DNA of 6,745 nt from contig SBGI01000105.1 of assembly GCA_006227015.1 (NCBI GenBank), forward strand, positions 1 to 6,745, written 5' to 3'. Origin of the DNA: Gammaproteobacteria bacterium (GTDB lineage Bacteria > Pseudomonadota > Gammaproteobacteria > Pseudomonadales > Porticoccaceae). A model generated the notes under the pieces. The model did not search any database and was not told the DNA's origin. It saw nothing but the letters and a program-made list of their open reading frames with translations. The translations under genes were made by a program, and so were the position numbers. Shown here piece by piece: positions 1-6,723 of the stretch; position 1 is the stretch's first letter, and each line of letters opens with the position of its first letter.

Positions 1-51
1 AAGGCCACCAAGATACTGCTGAGCGGATTCGGTAATAGTGATATTGAGCAT
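1..51 (-). CDS. nfuA: NfuA-like Fe-S cluster carrier, N-terminus only (partial)
   Basis: Read leftward from ATG at 51-49, the sequence gives 17 codons, MLNITITESAQQYLGGL, and runs off the window edge with no stop. This matches the beginning of Pseudomonas-type NfuA as I remember it (an 'ITITDAAxxYLxxLL' start to the A-type-carrier-like N-terminal domain). NfuA carries 4Fe-4S clusters to cytoplasmic apo-proteins, and the C-terminal Nfu domain with its CXXC would lie outside the window. A modest Shine-Dalgarno (AGG on the minus strand, forward about 61-63) sits about 8-9 bases before the ATG. The upstream region carries an IscR-type operator, which independently supports an Fe-S gene. The identification rests on a short peptide; another A-type carrier (IscA/ErpA-like) is the main alternative. 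Confidence 0.72.
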   Translation of the reverse strand, partial: MLNITITESAQQYLGGL

Positions 52-69
52 GAAAACAACCTGATTGAT

Positions 70-94
70 ATACCCGACTAATTTAGTCATGTAT
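70..94 (-). promoter_or_regulatory. IscR type 1 binding site upstream of nfuA
   Basis: This 25-bp inverted repeat has outer ATA/TAT ends, an inner GACT/AGTC pair and an AT-only centre (AATT between positions 80 and 84). The left arm is ATACCCGACT and the right arm AGTCATGTAT. Compared from memory with the E. coli type 1 IscR consensus (ATA-S-YY-GACT ... AGTC-RR-S-TAT), 24 of 25 positions fit; only T90 deviates. It lies 18 bases upstream of the nfuA start and overlaps the end of the proposed -10 and the transcription start, the geometry of a repressor site. IscR carrying a 2Fe-2S cluster binds such sites, so nfuA would be derepressed when Fe-S clusters are scarce. That regulation is inferred from the family. 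Confidence 0.85.
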
Positions 95-121
95 TTTAAC
101 AGCGTTGGTAGTTCCCCACAA
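93..121 (-). promoter_or_regulatory. candidate sigma70 promoter for nfuA
   Basis: On the minus strand a TAAAAT -10 (forward 98-93, five of six consensus bases) lies 17 bases downstream of TTGTGG (forward 121-116, three of six). The start would fall near forward 86, inside the IscR site. A second AT-rich stretch, TATATC (forward 74-69), could serve as an alternative -10. Confidence 0.5.
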
Positions 122-164
122 TCTCTCAAACGGTTTTTATCCTAACTTGGATACAACTCTACCC

Positions 165-193
165 TCAGCAACTCGTTGAAACTCTGTTAGAAT
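165..193 (+). promoter_or_regulatory. candidate sigma70 promoter for metH (extended -10)
   Basis: TAGAAT at 188-193 is preceded by TG at 185-186 with one base between, an extended -10. At a 17-base spacing the -35 is the weak TCAGCA (165-170, three of six). A GC-rich discriminator, GCGCCCC, follows at 194-200, and the start would be near 200. This leaves a leader of only about 20 bases before the metH ATG, with no room for a riboswitch or attenuator. Confidence 0.55.
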
Positions 194-219
194 GCGCCCC
201 TTTCTTTACCCGAAGTCAA

Positions 220-3200
220 ATGGAAAACGCCTTGAACAATAGACAATCCCGCATTGATGCCCTCTACGAAGCTGCCCAAAAACGAATTCTGATTCTGGAC
301 GGCGGCATGGGTACCATGATCCAGTCCCACCGTTTCAGTGAGGCTGACTATCGCGGTGGGCGTTTTGCAGACTGGCATCAGGATGTAGCGGGCAATAACG
401 ATCTGTTATCACTGACACAGCCGGACACGATCGAGGCTATTCACAAAGCCTACCTGGAAGCCGGTGCAGATATAGTTGAAACAAACACCTTTAACTCTAC
501 AGCGGTATCCATGGCTGATTACGGCATGGAGTCACTGGTCCGTGAACTCAACGAGGCGGGGGCACGGGTCGCCCGTCAAGCCTGTGACAGTGTCGCCACC
601 ACTGATCGTCCACGCTGGGTTGCCGGTGTACTCGGCCCAACCAGTCGTACGCTGTCCATCTCGCCGGACGTCAATGATCCCGGGGCACGCAACACCAGTT
701 TTGACGAGTTGGTCGAAACCTATAACGAAGCCACAGAAGGCCTGATTGCAGGTGGCGCCGATCTCATCCTGATTGAGACCATTTTTGACACCCTGAATGC
801 CAAAGCCGCCATTTTTGCAGTTCAGGGAACCTTCGAAAAACTGGGTGTTAGCCTGCCGGTTATGATCTCCGGCACGATTACAGATGCCAGTGGCCGCACA
901 TTATCAGGTCAAACTCCAGAGGCCTTCTGGAATTCCCTGTCACATGCCAAACCGTTTTCCATTGGCCTGAACTGTGCCCTGGGTGCCAAAGAGTTGCGCC
1001 CACACATTGAGGAGTTGTCCCGCGTTGCCGATACCCGCGTCAGCGCTCACCCCAATGCCGGGCTTCCCAATGAATTCGGTGAATACGATGAAAGTGCTGA
1101 AGAAATGGCCGAGATTGTCGCCGAATTTGCCCAAAGCGGCCTGGTCAACATTATTGGTGGTTGCTGTGGTACCACCCCGGAACATATTCGGGCTATCGCC
1201 GAGGCAGTTGCAGCATTTCCGGTGCGCGAAATCCCCAAAATTGCCCCTGCCTGCCGTCTGTCTGGACTGGAACCATTCAACATTACAGCCGATTCACTGT
1301 TTGTAAACGTCGGCGAGCGCTGCAATGTTACTGGCTCCGCACGCTTCAAACGGTTGGTACTGGAGGGTGACTACAGCACAGCCCTTGAGGTCGCCCGCCA
1401 GCAAGTAGAAGACGGCGCCCAGATCATTGATATCAACATGGACGAAGGCATGCTGGATGCCGTCGAAGCCATGACAACATTCCTCAAGCTGGTCGCCACT
1501 GAGCCGGATATTTCATGTATCCCCCTGATGATCGATTCCTCCAAATGGCATGTAATCGAGGCCGGTCTGAAATGGGCCCAGGGCAAGTGTGTGGTGAACT
1601 CTATCAGCCTCAAAGAAGGTGAAGAACCGTTCATTGAACAGGCTAAACTCTGTCTGCGCTACGGCGCTGCAGTTGTGGTAATGGCCTTTGATGAAGACGG
1701 TCAGGCAGACAACCTCGCCAGGCGTCAGCAAATCTGTCAGCGCAGCTATGACATTCTGGTCAAACAGGTGGGCTTTGCTCCCCATGACATCATCTTCGAC
1801 CCCAACGTGTTTGCCGTAGCAACCGGTATTGATGAGCACAACAACTATGCCGTCGACTTTATTGAGTCGTCACGCTGGATTACTGCCAACCTTCCCGGCG
1901 CGCTCATTTCTGGCGGCATCAGCAATGTTTCTTTCTCCTTTCGGGGAAATAACCCCGTACGAGAGGCCATCCATTCTGTCTTCCTGTATCACGCCATCCA
2001 TGCCGGCTTACGCATGGGTATCGTGAATGCCGGTCAACTGGCTGTGTACAGCGACCTGCCCGTAGAACTAAAAGACAGGGTTGAAGATGTCATTCTCAAC
2101 CGGCATGCAGATGCCACCGAGAATCTGCTTAATATCGCTGAGAAATACCGGGGTGATGGAACCGAAGAGAAAAAAGAAGACCTGGAATGGCGTTCATGGC
2201 CGGTTGCCAAACGACTGGAACACGCCCTGGTGAAAGGCATCACCGCCTTTATTGAGGAAGATACTGAAGCCGCCCGTCAGGAGGCCGACCGTCCCTTGCA
2301 TGTCATTGAAGGACCATTGATGGATGGCATGAATGTGGTCGGGGACCTGTTCCAGGAGGGCAAAATGTTCCTGCCCCAGGTGGTCAAGTCTGCCCGGGTG
2401 ATGAAACAGGCTGTTGCTTACCTGCAACCATACATTGAAGCGGAGAAAGCAGAAGGCGCCGAAGCCAACGGCAAGATACTGATGGCAACGGTAAAAGGCG
2501 ATGTCCATGACATCGGAAAAAATATCGTCGGTGTTGTACTGCGCTGTAATAACTACGAGGTAATTGATCTCGGTGTCATGGTGCCAGCAGAAAAAATCAT
2601 TCAGACGGCAGTAGAAGAAGGCGTGGACATTATTGGTCTCTCCGGGCTGATTACGCCCTCTCTGGATGAAATGGTACACATCGCCAGTGAACTGGAACGC
2701 CAACAGCTCAACTTCCCGCTATTGATTGGTGGCGCGACCACCTCCAAAGCACACACGGCCGTCAAAATAGAACCCAAATTCAAACGCAATCAAACCATCT
2801 ATGTCCCCGATGCCTCCCGCGCAGTGGGCGTGGCCAGCAAACTTCTGAGCAAGGACCTAAGGGATGCGTTTGTCGCCGATATCAACCTGGAATACGAACA
2901 GGTTCGTCAGCGCACCGCCAACCGCAAACCAAAAGGTACCACCCTGCCCTACACTGAAGCCCGCAAAGCGGGGCTCACTACAGATTGGGCAAGCTACACA
3001 CCCGTTAAACCCCCGGTTTTGGGGCTGCAGTTACTGGATGATTACCCGCTGGAAAAACTGATAGATGTCATTGACTGGACACCTTTCTTTATCACTTGGG
3101 GGTTGGCGGGAAAATATCCCAAAATTCTTGAAGACGAAAAAGTGGGTGAAGCGGCCAGAAACCTGTTTCGTGACGCACAAACCATGCTGAAAAAGTTGGT

Positions 3201-3921
3201 GGATGAACAGCGACTGAAAGCCCAGGGTGTGTTTGCCCTGTGGCCCGCCAATACCGTGAACGGCGATGATATCGAAGTTTACAGTGATGATAGCCGTTCC
3301 AAAGTGCTCGGCACCCTGCACCAGATTCGCCAACAGGTACGCAAGCTGGGCGCTGGTGACGAACTATTGTCTCTGGCGGATTACATAGCGCCCAAAGATA
3401 GCGGCGTAGCTGACTATATCGGAGCATTTGCCGTCACCGCAGGTATCGGCGCCGATGAACTGGCCCGCGAATACGAATCCAATGGTGACGACTACAACAG
3501 TATTATGGTCAAGGCTTTGGCAGATCGACTTGCAGAAGCGTTTGCAGAGCACCTGCACCAGCGCGTACGGAAGGAATTCTGGGGTTATGCCCCCGATGAA
3601 GAGCTGGATACAGAGGCATTGATCCGGGAGCAATATCGCGGCATACGCCCTGCCCCCGGTTATCCCGCCTGTCCGGACCACAGCGAAAAAGAGACGCTCT
3701 TCCGGTTGCTGGAAGTCACGGATAGAACAGCCATCTCCCTCACGGAAAGTTTTGCCATGCTGCCTGCAGCATCGGTTAGCGGGCTGTATTTCTCCCATCC
3801 CCAGGCAAAATATTTCAATACAGGTAAAATACAGAAGGATCAGTTGGAAAGCTTGGCGGAGAGAAAACAGGTCTCTGTCGAACAAATGAAACGCTGGCTC
3901 AGTCCGATCTTGGAAGATTGA
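220..3921 (+). CDS. metH: cobalamin-dependent methionine synthase MetH
   Basis: Cytoplasmic methionine synthase of 1233 residues (E. coli MetH has 1227); it moves a methyl group from 5-methyltetrahydrofolate through cob(I)alamin to homocysteine. All modules are present in order. The homocysteine domain (about 20-345) starts with [10 protein letters not shown] and holds the zinc ligands Cys252, Cys315 and Cys316 (GLNCALG, GGCCGTT). The folate domain (about 350-645) has [12 protein letters not shown] at 362-373. The B12 cap domain (about 655-745) contains [12 protein letters not shown]. The B12 Rossmann domain (about 750-890) has Asp761 and the axial ligand His763 in [10 protein letters not shown], plus Ser814 in SGLITPS. 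The reactivation domain (about 900-1233) has [12 protein letters not shown] at 1143-1154, the AdoMet-binding segment. The ATG at 220 is the only sensible start, with a weak GAAG four bases before it. No frameshift or missing catalytic residue is seen. The DUF2970 gene starts two bases after its TGA. Confidence 0.99.
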   Translation: MENALNNRQSRIDALYEAAQKRILILDGGMGTMIQSHRFSEADYRGGRFADWHQDVAGNNDLLSLTQPDTIEAIHKAYLEAGADIVETNTFNSTAVSMADYGMESLVRELNEAGARVARQACDSVATTDRPRWVAGVLGPTSRTLSISPDVNDPGARNTSFDELVETYNEATEGLIAGGADLILIETIFDTLNAKAAIFAVQGTFEKLGVSLPVMISGTITDASGRTLSGQTPEAFWNSLSHAKPFSIGLNCALGAKELRPHIEELSRVADTRVSAHPNAGLPNEFGEYDESAEEMAEIVAEFAQSGLVNIIGGCCGTTPEHIRAIAEAVAAFPVREIPKIAPACRLSGLEPFNITADSLFVNVGERCNVTGSARFKRLVLEGDYSTALEVARQQVEDGAQIIDINMDEGMLDAVEAMTTFLKLVATEPDISCIPLMIDSSKWHVIEAGLKWAQGKCVVNSISLKEGEEPFIEQAKLCLRYGAAVVVMAFDEDGQADNLARRQQICQRSYDILVKQVGFAPHDIIFDPNVFAVATGIDEHNNYAVDFIESSRWITANLPGALISGGISNVSFSFRGNNPVREAIHSVFLYHAIHAGLRMGIVNAGQLAVYSDLPVELKDRVEDVILNRHADATENLLNIAEKYRGDGTEEKKEDLEWRSWPVAKRLEHALVKGITAFIEEDTEAARQEADRPLHVIEGPLMDGMNVVGDLFQEGKMFLPQVVKSARVMKQAVAYLQPYIEAEKAEGAEANGKILMATVKGDVHDIGKNIVGVVLRCNNYEVIDLGVMVPAEKIIQTAVEEGVDIIGLSGLITPSLDEMVHIASELERQQLNFPLLIGGATTSKAHTAVKIEPKFKRNQTIYVPDASRAVGVASKLLSKDLRDAFVADINLEYEQVRQRTANRKPKGTTLPYTEARKAGLTTDWASYTPVKPPVLGLQLLDDYPLEKLIDVIDWTPFFITWGLAGKYPKILEDEKVGEAARNLFRDAQTMLKKLVDEQRLKAQGVFALWPANTVNGDDIEVYSDDSRSKVLGTLHQIRQQVRKLGAGDELLSLADYIAPKDSGVADYIGAFAVTAGIGADELAREYESNGDDYNSIMVKALADRLAEAFAEHLHQRVRKEFWGYAPDEELDTEALIREQYRGIRPAPGYPACPDHSEKETLFRLLEVTDRTAISLTESFAMLPAASVSGLYFSHPQAKYFNTGKIQKDQLESLAERKQVSVEQMKRWLSPILED

Positions 3922-3923
3922 CC

Positions 3924-4142
3924 ATGAATAAACCCGACAACGAGAAGAAACCAGGCTTCTGGCAGATTGTGTTCAGCACAATGGCTGCCTTTTTCGGGGT
4001 TCAGAGCAATAAAAACCGCGAGCGCGATTTTAAACACGGGAATATCTACGCTTACGTCGTCTCCGGTTTAATATTCACCGTGATCTTTATTTTCTGTGTG
4101 ATTACCGTTGTGAAACTGGTGTTGAGCAGTCGCGGCATGTGA
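3924..4142 (+). CDS. DUF2970 family small membrane protein
   Basis: A 72-residue protein that matches the DUF2970 pattern as I know it: a lysine-rich start, then PGFWQIVFSTMAAFFGVQS (10-28), then the charged block NKNRERDF (29-36), then one hydrophobic span at about 44-67. The FWQ...AAFFGVQ segment looks amphipathic and may lie on the membrane; the span would anchor it in the inner membrane. The family's function is unknown. The ATG at 3924 is chosen because GGAAG at 3912-3916 sits seven bases upstream. A TTG at 3918, overlapping the metH stop, would add only two residues and has poor spacing. The two-base gap after metH and the terminator just downstream put it in the metH transcription unit. 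Whether it has any role in methionine synthesis cannot be told; the neighbourhood may simply be inherited. Confidence 0.88.
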   Translation: MNKPDNEKKPGFWQIVFSTMAAFFGVQSNKNRERDFKHGNIYAYVVSGLIFTVIFIFCVITVVKLVLSSRGM

Positions 4143-4151
4143 CCTGGGTCT

Positions 4152-4170
4152 GGTCGGCTTATAGCCAACC
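4152..4170. other. imperfect hairpin before the terminator
   Basis: GGTCGGCT (4152-4159) can pair with AGCCAACC (4163-4170) around a TAT loop with one C-A mismatch, ten bases after the DUF2970 stop. No T-tract follows, so it is not a terminator alone. It could protect the mRNA 3' end or be chance. Confidence 0.35.
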
Positions 4171-4179
4171 TGCAGACAC

Positions 4180-4207
4180 AAAAAAGGCGGCCAATGGCCG
4201 CCTTTTT
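4180..4207. terminator. bidirectional intrinsic terminator between convergent units
   Basis: A perfect seven-pair GC stem, GGCGGCC (4186-4192) and GGCCGCC (4196-4202), closes an AAT loop. It is flanked by six A (4180-4185) and five T (4203-4207), so the stem extends through A-T pairs and a U-tract forms in either direction. It lies 38 bases after the metH/DUF2970 unit and 13 bases after the stop of the small minus-strand gene, and fits as the shared terminator of both. Confidence 0.93.
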
Positions 4208-4220
4208 ACCACCGCAATGG

Positions 4221-4352
4221 TTACTGGTTGCTCAACCAGAAAACCAGTGTGATCACAAACAGACTTACGGTAGCAATGGCAGCAATGGCATCAGCACAGC
4301 TATCACCATTATTTTTTTCTGCTTCCATAATCGCATCGACTTCATTGTTCAT
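4221..4352 (-). CDS. small single-span membrane protein, 43 residues
   Basis: Read leftward from ATG at 4352-4350 to TAA at 4223-4221, this gives 43 residues. The N-terminal half is polar and acidic (MNNEVDAIMEAEKNNGDSCAD), followed by one hydrophobic span at about 22-41 (AIAAIATVSLFVITLVFWLS) and the end NQ. It would sit in the inner membrane; Cys19 lies just before the span. Support for a real gene is unusually good for its size: AAGAGGTG (forward 4368-4361) ends eight bases before the ATG, a plausible promoter lies upstream, and a bidirectional terminator starts 13 bases past the stop. I cannot assign a family or function. The overlapping plus-strand frames lack such signals. Its facing position, with its own promoter, means it is not part of the metH or cysI transcripts. 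Confidence 0.75.
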   Translation of the reverse strand: MNNEVDAIMEAEKNNGDSCADAIAAIATVSLFVITLVFWLSNQ

Positions 4353-4392
4353 TGTTCTTGCACCTCTTGGCTACGGACAAACGGCGGACGGC

Positions 4393-4421
4393 ATTGTAAC
4401 AACAACCCTAAAAGATGTCCC
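4393..4421 (-). promoter_or_regulatory. candidate sigma70 promoter for the small membrane protein gene
   Basis: On the minus strand GGGACA (forward 4421-4416, four of six) and TACAAT (forward 4398-4393, five of six) are 17 bases apart. The start would be near forward 4386, giving a leader of about 34 bases that carries the AAGAGGTG ribosome site. Confidence 0.55.
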
Positions 4422-4517
4422 CATTATCATCGATTATCCGTTATTACCCAACAGAACCTGAATAGACAGAAAAAGTTTTTCAAATCTGCAGGCGCTGCCG
4501 CTATTATCCACATCCGA

Positions 4518-4546
4518 CTGACAGAGCGCGCGTTAACCTGTAGAAT
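4518..4546 (+). promoter_or_regulatory. sigma70 promoter for cysI
   Basis: CTGACA (4518-4523, five of six) and TAGAAT (4541-4546, five of six) are separated by the ideal 17 bases, the best promoter match in the window. The discriminator TCGCGCC (4547-4553) is GC-rich and the start would be near 4553, giving a leader of about 37 bases. An imperfect inverted repeat (GCGCG at 4526-4530, CGCGC at 4548-4552) spans the -10. Confidence 0.75.
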
Positions 4547-4589
4547 TCGCGCCTTTCTGCCACAAGGCACATGAGATATTAAAGACACT

Positions 4590-6254
4590 ATGTACCGTTA
4601 CACTGAACAAGATCAGAAAATTATTGAGGAACGGGTCGCCCAGTTTCGGGGACAAACCTCTCGCTATCTTGCAGGCGAACTGGCCGATGAAGAGTTCCTG
4701 CCGCTGCGCCTGCAGAATGGGCTCTACATTCAACGTCTGGCACCGATGCTGCGTATTGCTGTTCCCTATGGCCTGCTCAACGCGGGTCAATTTCGCAAGC
4801 TGGCTCATATCGCCCGACATTACGACAAGGGTTACTGCCACTTTACAACCCGTCAGAATATTCAATTCAACTGGCCACAACTTGAAGAAGTGCCCGACAT
4901 TCTGGCAGAGCTGGCGGAAGTACAGATGCACGCCGTACAGACCAGCGGCAACTGTATCCGCAACATCACTTCAGACCAGTACGCCGGTGTGGCAGAAGAT
5001 GAAATCGAAGACCCCCGCCCCTGGTGTGAAATTCTGCGTCAGTGGTCCACATTCCACCCGGAATTTGCGTACCTGCCTCGGAAATTCAAAATTGCCGTCA
5101 GCGGTTCGGAAAGCGATCGCGCAGCTATTCTGGTACACGATATCGGCCTGCAGCTGGTGCAAAATGACGCGGGCGAAGTCGGTTTCAAGGTGTTTGTTGG
5201 TGGAGGCCTTGGGCGCACTCCGGTGATCGGCAGCGAAATTCGTGAATTCCTGCCCTGGCAACACATTCTAGGTTATCTGGATGCCATTGTTCGCGTCTAT
5301 AACCGCTACGGTAATCGCGCCAATAAATACAAGGCTCGGATTAAAATTTTGGTGCGGGCATGGACCCCGGAAGTCTTCGCCGAGAAAGTGGAGGCCGAGT
5401 GGTCACACATCAAGGACGGTCCCTGCACGCTCACTCAGGAAGAAGTAGATCGGGTGAAACAGCACTTCACTCTCCCGGATTACCAGGCTCTGGATGACGC
5501 TGCTGAAGAGTCAGGCTTACAAGCCCTATGCGCTGACAACAAGGCCTTTGCCAAGTGGCTAGAACGCAACACGCTGAAACACCGAGTCGCCGGTTATAGT
5601 ATTGTCAATCTGTCCCTTAAGCCCACTGGTGTGGCGCCGGGCGATGTCACAGACAGTCAGCTGGAAATCATTGCCGACCTAGCTGAAAAATATTCTTTTG
5701 GTGAAATTCGCGCCACCCATAATCAGAATCTGGTGTTGGCAGATGTCAAAAAATCTGACCTTTTTGCCCTCTGGCAGGAAGCTAAAGCAGCCGGTTTTGC
5801 TACTCCCAATATTGGTACTCTGACAGACCTGATCTGTTGTCCCGGCGGGGATTTCTGTTCTCTGGCAAATGCAAAGTCTATCCCCGTTGCAGAAGCCATA
5901 CAGCGCCGCTTTGATGACATGGACTACGTCTATGATCTTGGCGATCTGAGCCTCAACATCTCCGGTTGCATGAATGCCTGCGGACACCACCACGTCGGCA
6001 ACATCGGCATTCTGGGCGTCGACAAAAAAGGCGAAGAATTCTACCAGGTACAACTGGGTGGAACTGCCGAAAATGATGCCGCGCTCGGCAATGTCCTGGG
6101 GCCATCATTCGGCCGCGAAGAAATGCCTGACATCATTAGTAAGATTCTTGATGTCTATATCAATAACCGCCAGGGCGATGAGTTGTTTGTAGACACCTAT
6201 CGCCGCATCGGCCTCGACCCCTTTAAGGAGAGCGTCTATGCCAAAAGTCATTAA
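4590..6254 (+). CDS. cysI: sulfite reductase hemoprotein (siroheme, 4Fe-4S)
   Basis: A 554-residue cytoplasmic enzyme reducing sulfite to sulfide with six electrons in assimilatory sulfur metabolism. It has the two-fold repeat of the nitrite/sulfite reductase family: ferredoxin-like half-domains (about 40-115 and 335-405), each followed by a siroheme/Fe-S domain. The cluster ligands are Cys417 and Cys423 (CPGGDFC) and Cys460 and Cys464 (CMNAC). Basic residues expected at siroheme and substrate are present: Arg88 (TTRQNIQ), Arg124 (NCIRN), Lys165 and Lys167 (LPRKFK). It closely resembles the Pseudomonas form of CysI from the N-terminal MYxYxxxDQ to the DPFKExVYAxxH end, which supports the ATG at 4590 despite a weak ribosome site. 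No cysJ lies nearby, so the electron donor is open (ferredoxin or another reductase). A nitrite reductase is the alternative, but the overlap with DUF934 favours sulfite. Confidence 0.95.
   Translation: MYRYTEQDQKIIEERVAQFRGQTSRYLAGELADEEFLPLRLQNGLYIQRLAPMLRIAVPYGLLNAGQFRKLAHIARHYDKGYCHFTTRQNIQFNWPQLEEVPDILAELAEVQMHAVQTSGNCIRNITSDQYAGVAEDEIEDPRPWCEILRQWSTFHPEFAYLPRKFKIAVSGSESDRAAILVHDIGLQLVQNDAGEVGFKVFVGGGLGRTPVIGSEIREFLPWQHILGYLDAIVRVYNRYGNRANKYKARIKILVRAWTPEVFAEKVEAEWSHIKDGPCTLTQEEVDRVKQHFTLPDYQALDDAAEESGLQALCADNKAFAKWLERNTLKHRVAGYSIVNLSLKPTGVAPGDVTDSQLEIIADLAEKYSFGEIRATHNQNLVLADVKKSDLFALWQEAKAAGFATPNIGTLTDLICCPGGDFCSLANAKSIPVAEAIQRRFDDMDYVYDLGDLSLNISGCMNACGHHHVGNIGILGVDKKGEEFYQVQLGGTAENDAALGNVLGPSFGREEMPDIISKILDVYINNRQGDELFVDTYRRIGLDPFKESVYAKSH
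6225..6254 (+). promoter_or_regulatory. Shine-Dalgarno and 17-base overlap coupling DUF934 to cysI
   Basis: AAGGAG at 6225-6230 lies seven bases before the ATG at 6238, inside the last codons of cysI, whose TAA ends at 6254. It is the strongest ribosome site in the window and fixes the DUF934 start. The overlap predicts translational coupling. Confidence 0.85.
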
Positions 6255-6723
6255 CAAAGACAAAATTGTCGACGACAAGTGGGTAGTATTGCCCAAAAAC
6301 TACACCGGAAATCTGCCAGAAAACCAATTGTCTCTGGCCCCGCTGAAATATTGGCTGGAAAACAAGGAGGCAATCCGGATAGCTGTGTTGGGTCTCTGGA
6401 TTGACAGCGATGAAGAAGTGGAAGCACTGGGCGAAGATGCCAACAAGTTTCCTCTGATTGCCGTCAATTTCCCTTCATTCACCGACGGGCGCGGTTTTTC
6501 TACAGCACGCCTTCTGAGAGAGCGTTATGGCTTCACCGGCCAGCTACGTGCCATCGGAAATCCCAACCGAGACCAGCTTTTCTACCTGAAACGCTGCGGT
6601 TTTGATTCCTTTGCTATGAAAGAAGACACTGATCTGGAAGCTGCACTTGAGTCCCTGAAAGATTTCAGTGTCACTTATCAAAACGCGGCAGATCAACCAG
6701 ACCCGCACTTTCGACGCAAGTAG
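6238..6723 (+). CDS. DUF934 family protein, companion of CysI
   Basis: A 161-residue soluble protein with the family's hallmark core: FPSFTDGRGFS (78-88), ARLLRERYGF (90-99), then LRAIG (103-107), and DQLFYLKRCGFDSF (112-125). No signal peptide or membrane segment is seen. The family is recurrently encoded next to cysI, and often cysH, in proteobacteria, and is described as an uncharacterised or 'oxidoreductase-like' protein linked to sulfite reduction; its biochemical role is not established to my knowledge. It holds a single cysteine (Cys120), so it cannot ligate an Fe-S cluster alone and is not a ferredoxin. The start is set by AAGGAG at 6225-6230; TAG (6721-6723) is followed at once by an in-frame TAA. 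The 17-base overlap with cysI implies one transcript and a need for the two proteins together. Confidence 0.93.
   Translation: MPKVINKDKIVDDKWVVLPKNYTGNLPENQLSLAPLKYWLENKEAIRIAVLGLWIDSDEEVEALGEDANKFPLIAVNFPSFTDGRGFSTARLLRERYGFTGQLRAIGNPNRDQLFYLKRCGFDSFAMKEDTDLEAALESLKDFSVTYQNAADQPDPHFRRK

Larger units (their letters stand above)
4353..4589. promoter_or_regulatory. divergent intergenic region between the small membrane protein and cysI
   Basis: The 237 bases between the two divergent starts hold a promoter for each gene, described separately, and the Shine-Dalgarno of the small gene. The middle (about 4422-4515) is AT-richer with A and T runs and shows no coding signal. Together with its position upstream of cysI this makes it the likely place for regulators such as CysB, but I cannot point to a defined CysB site because its consensus is loose. 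Confidence 0.6.

Noticed and set aside
52..219. Cobalamin or SAM riboswitch, or a MetR site, upstream of metH
   Set aside because: The predicted leader is about 20 bases, too short for a riboswitch. No B12-box-like sequence and no TGAA-N5-TTCA MetR site is visible in the 168-base gap.
1321..1323. Cysteine 368 in the MetH folate-domain motif GERCN, where E. coli has threonine
   Set aside because: As I recall, the same cysteine occurs in other methionine synthases, including the human enzyme, so it is normal variation.
2194..3885. Long minus-strand frames inside metH, for example 169 residues at 2194-2703 and 173 residues at 3364-3885
   Set aside because: They lie wholly inside the unmistakable metH coding sequence, have no ribosome sites or family motifs, and are mirror frames of its codon pattern.
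3918..3923. TTG start for the DUF2970 protein, overlapping the metH stop
   Set aside because: The GGAAG ribosome site lies only one base before the TTG but seven bases before the ATG at 3924, and the family begins near the ATG.
4260..4292. Tandem GCAATGGCA repeat on the plus strand
   Set aside because: It encodes the Ala-Ile-Ala run of the small membrane protein on the other strand, ordinary low complexity at the start of a transmembrane span.
4194..4574. A 126-residue plus-strand frame, and a 77-residue one at 4228-4461, across the gap between the terminator and cysI
   Set aside because: The first begins inside the terminator stem, and both oppose the small minus-strand gene and cross its promoter. 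Neither has a convincing ribosome site, and the hydrophobic look of the shorter one is an echo of the opposite-strand gene.
4571..4582. A three-codon frame (ATG AGA TAT TAA) just before cysI, preceded by AAGG
   Set aside because: It encodes only MRY, the spacing is too short (three bases), and there is no hairpin pair to suggest a leader-peptide attenuator.
4624..5226. A 200-residue plus-strand frame inside the 5' part of cysI
   Set aside because: It is a shifted frame of a fully conserved cysI; the composition is unlike a protein and no start signals are present.
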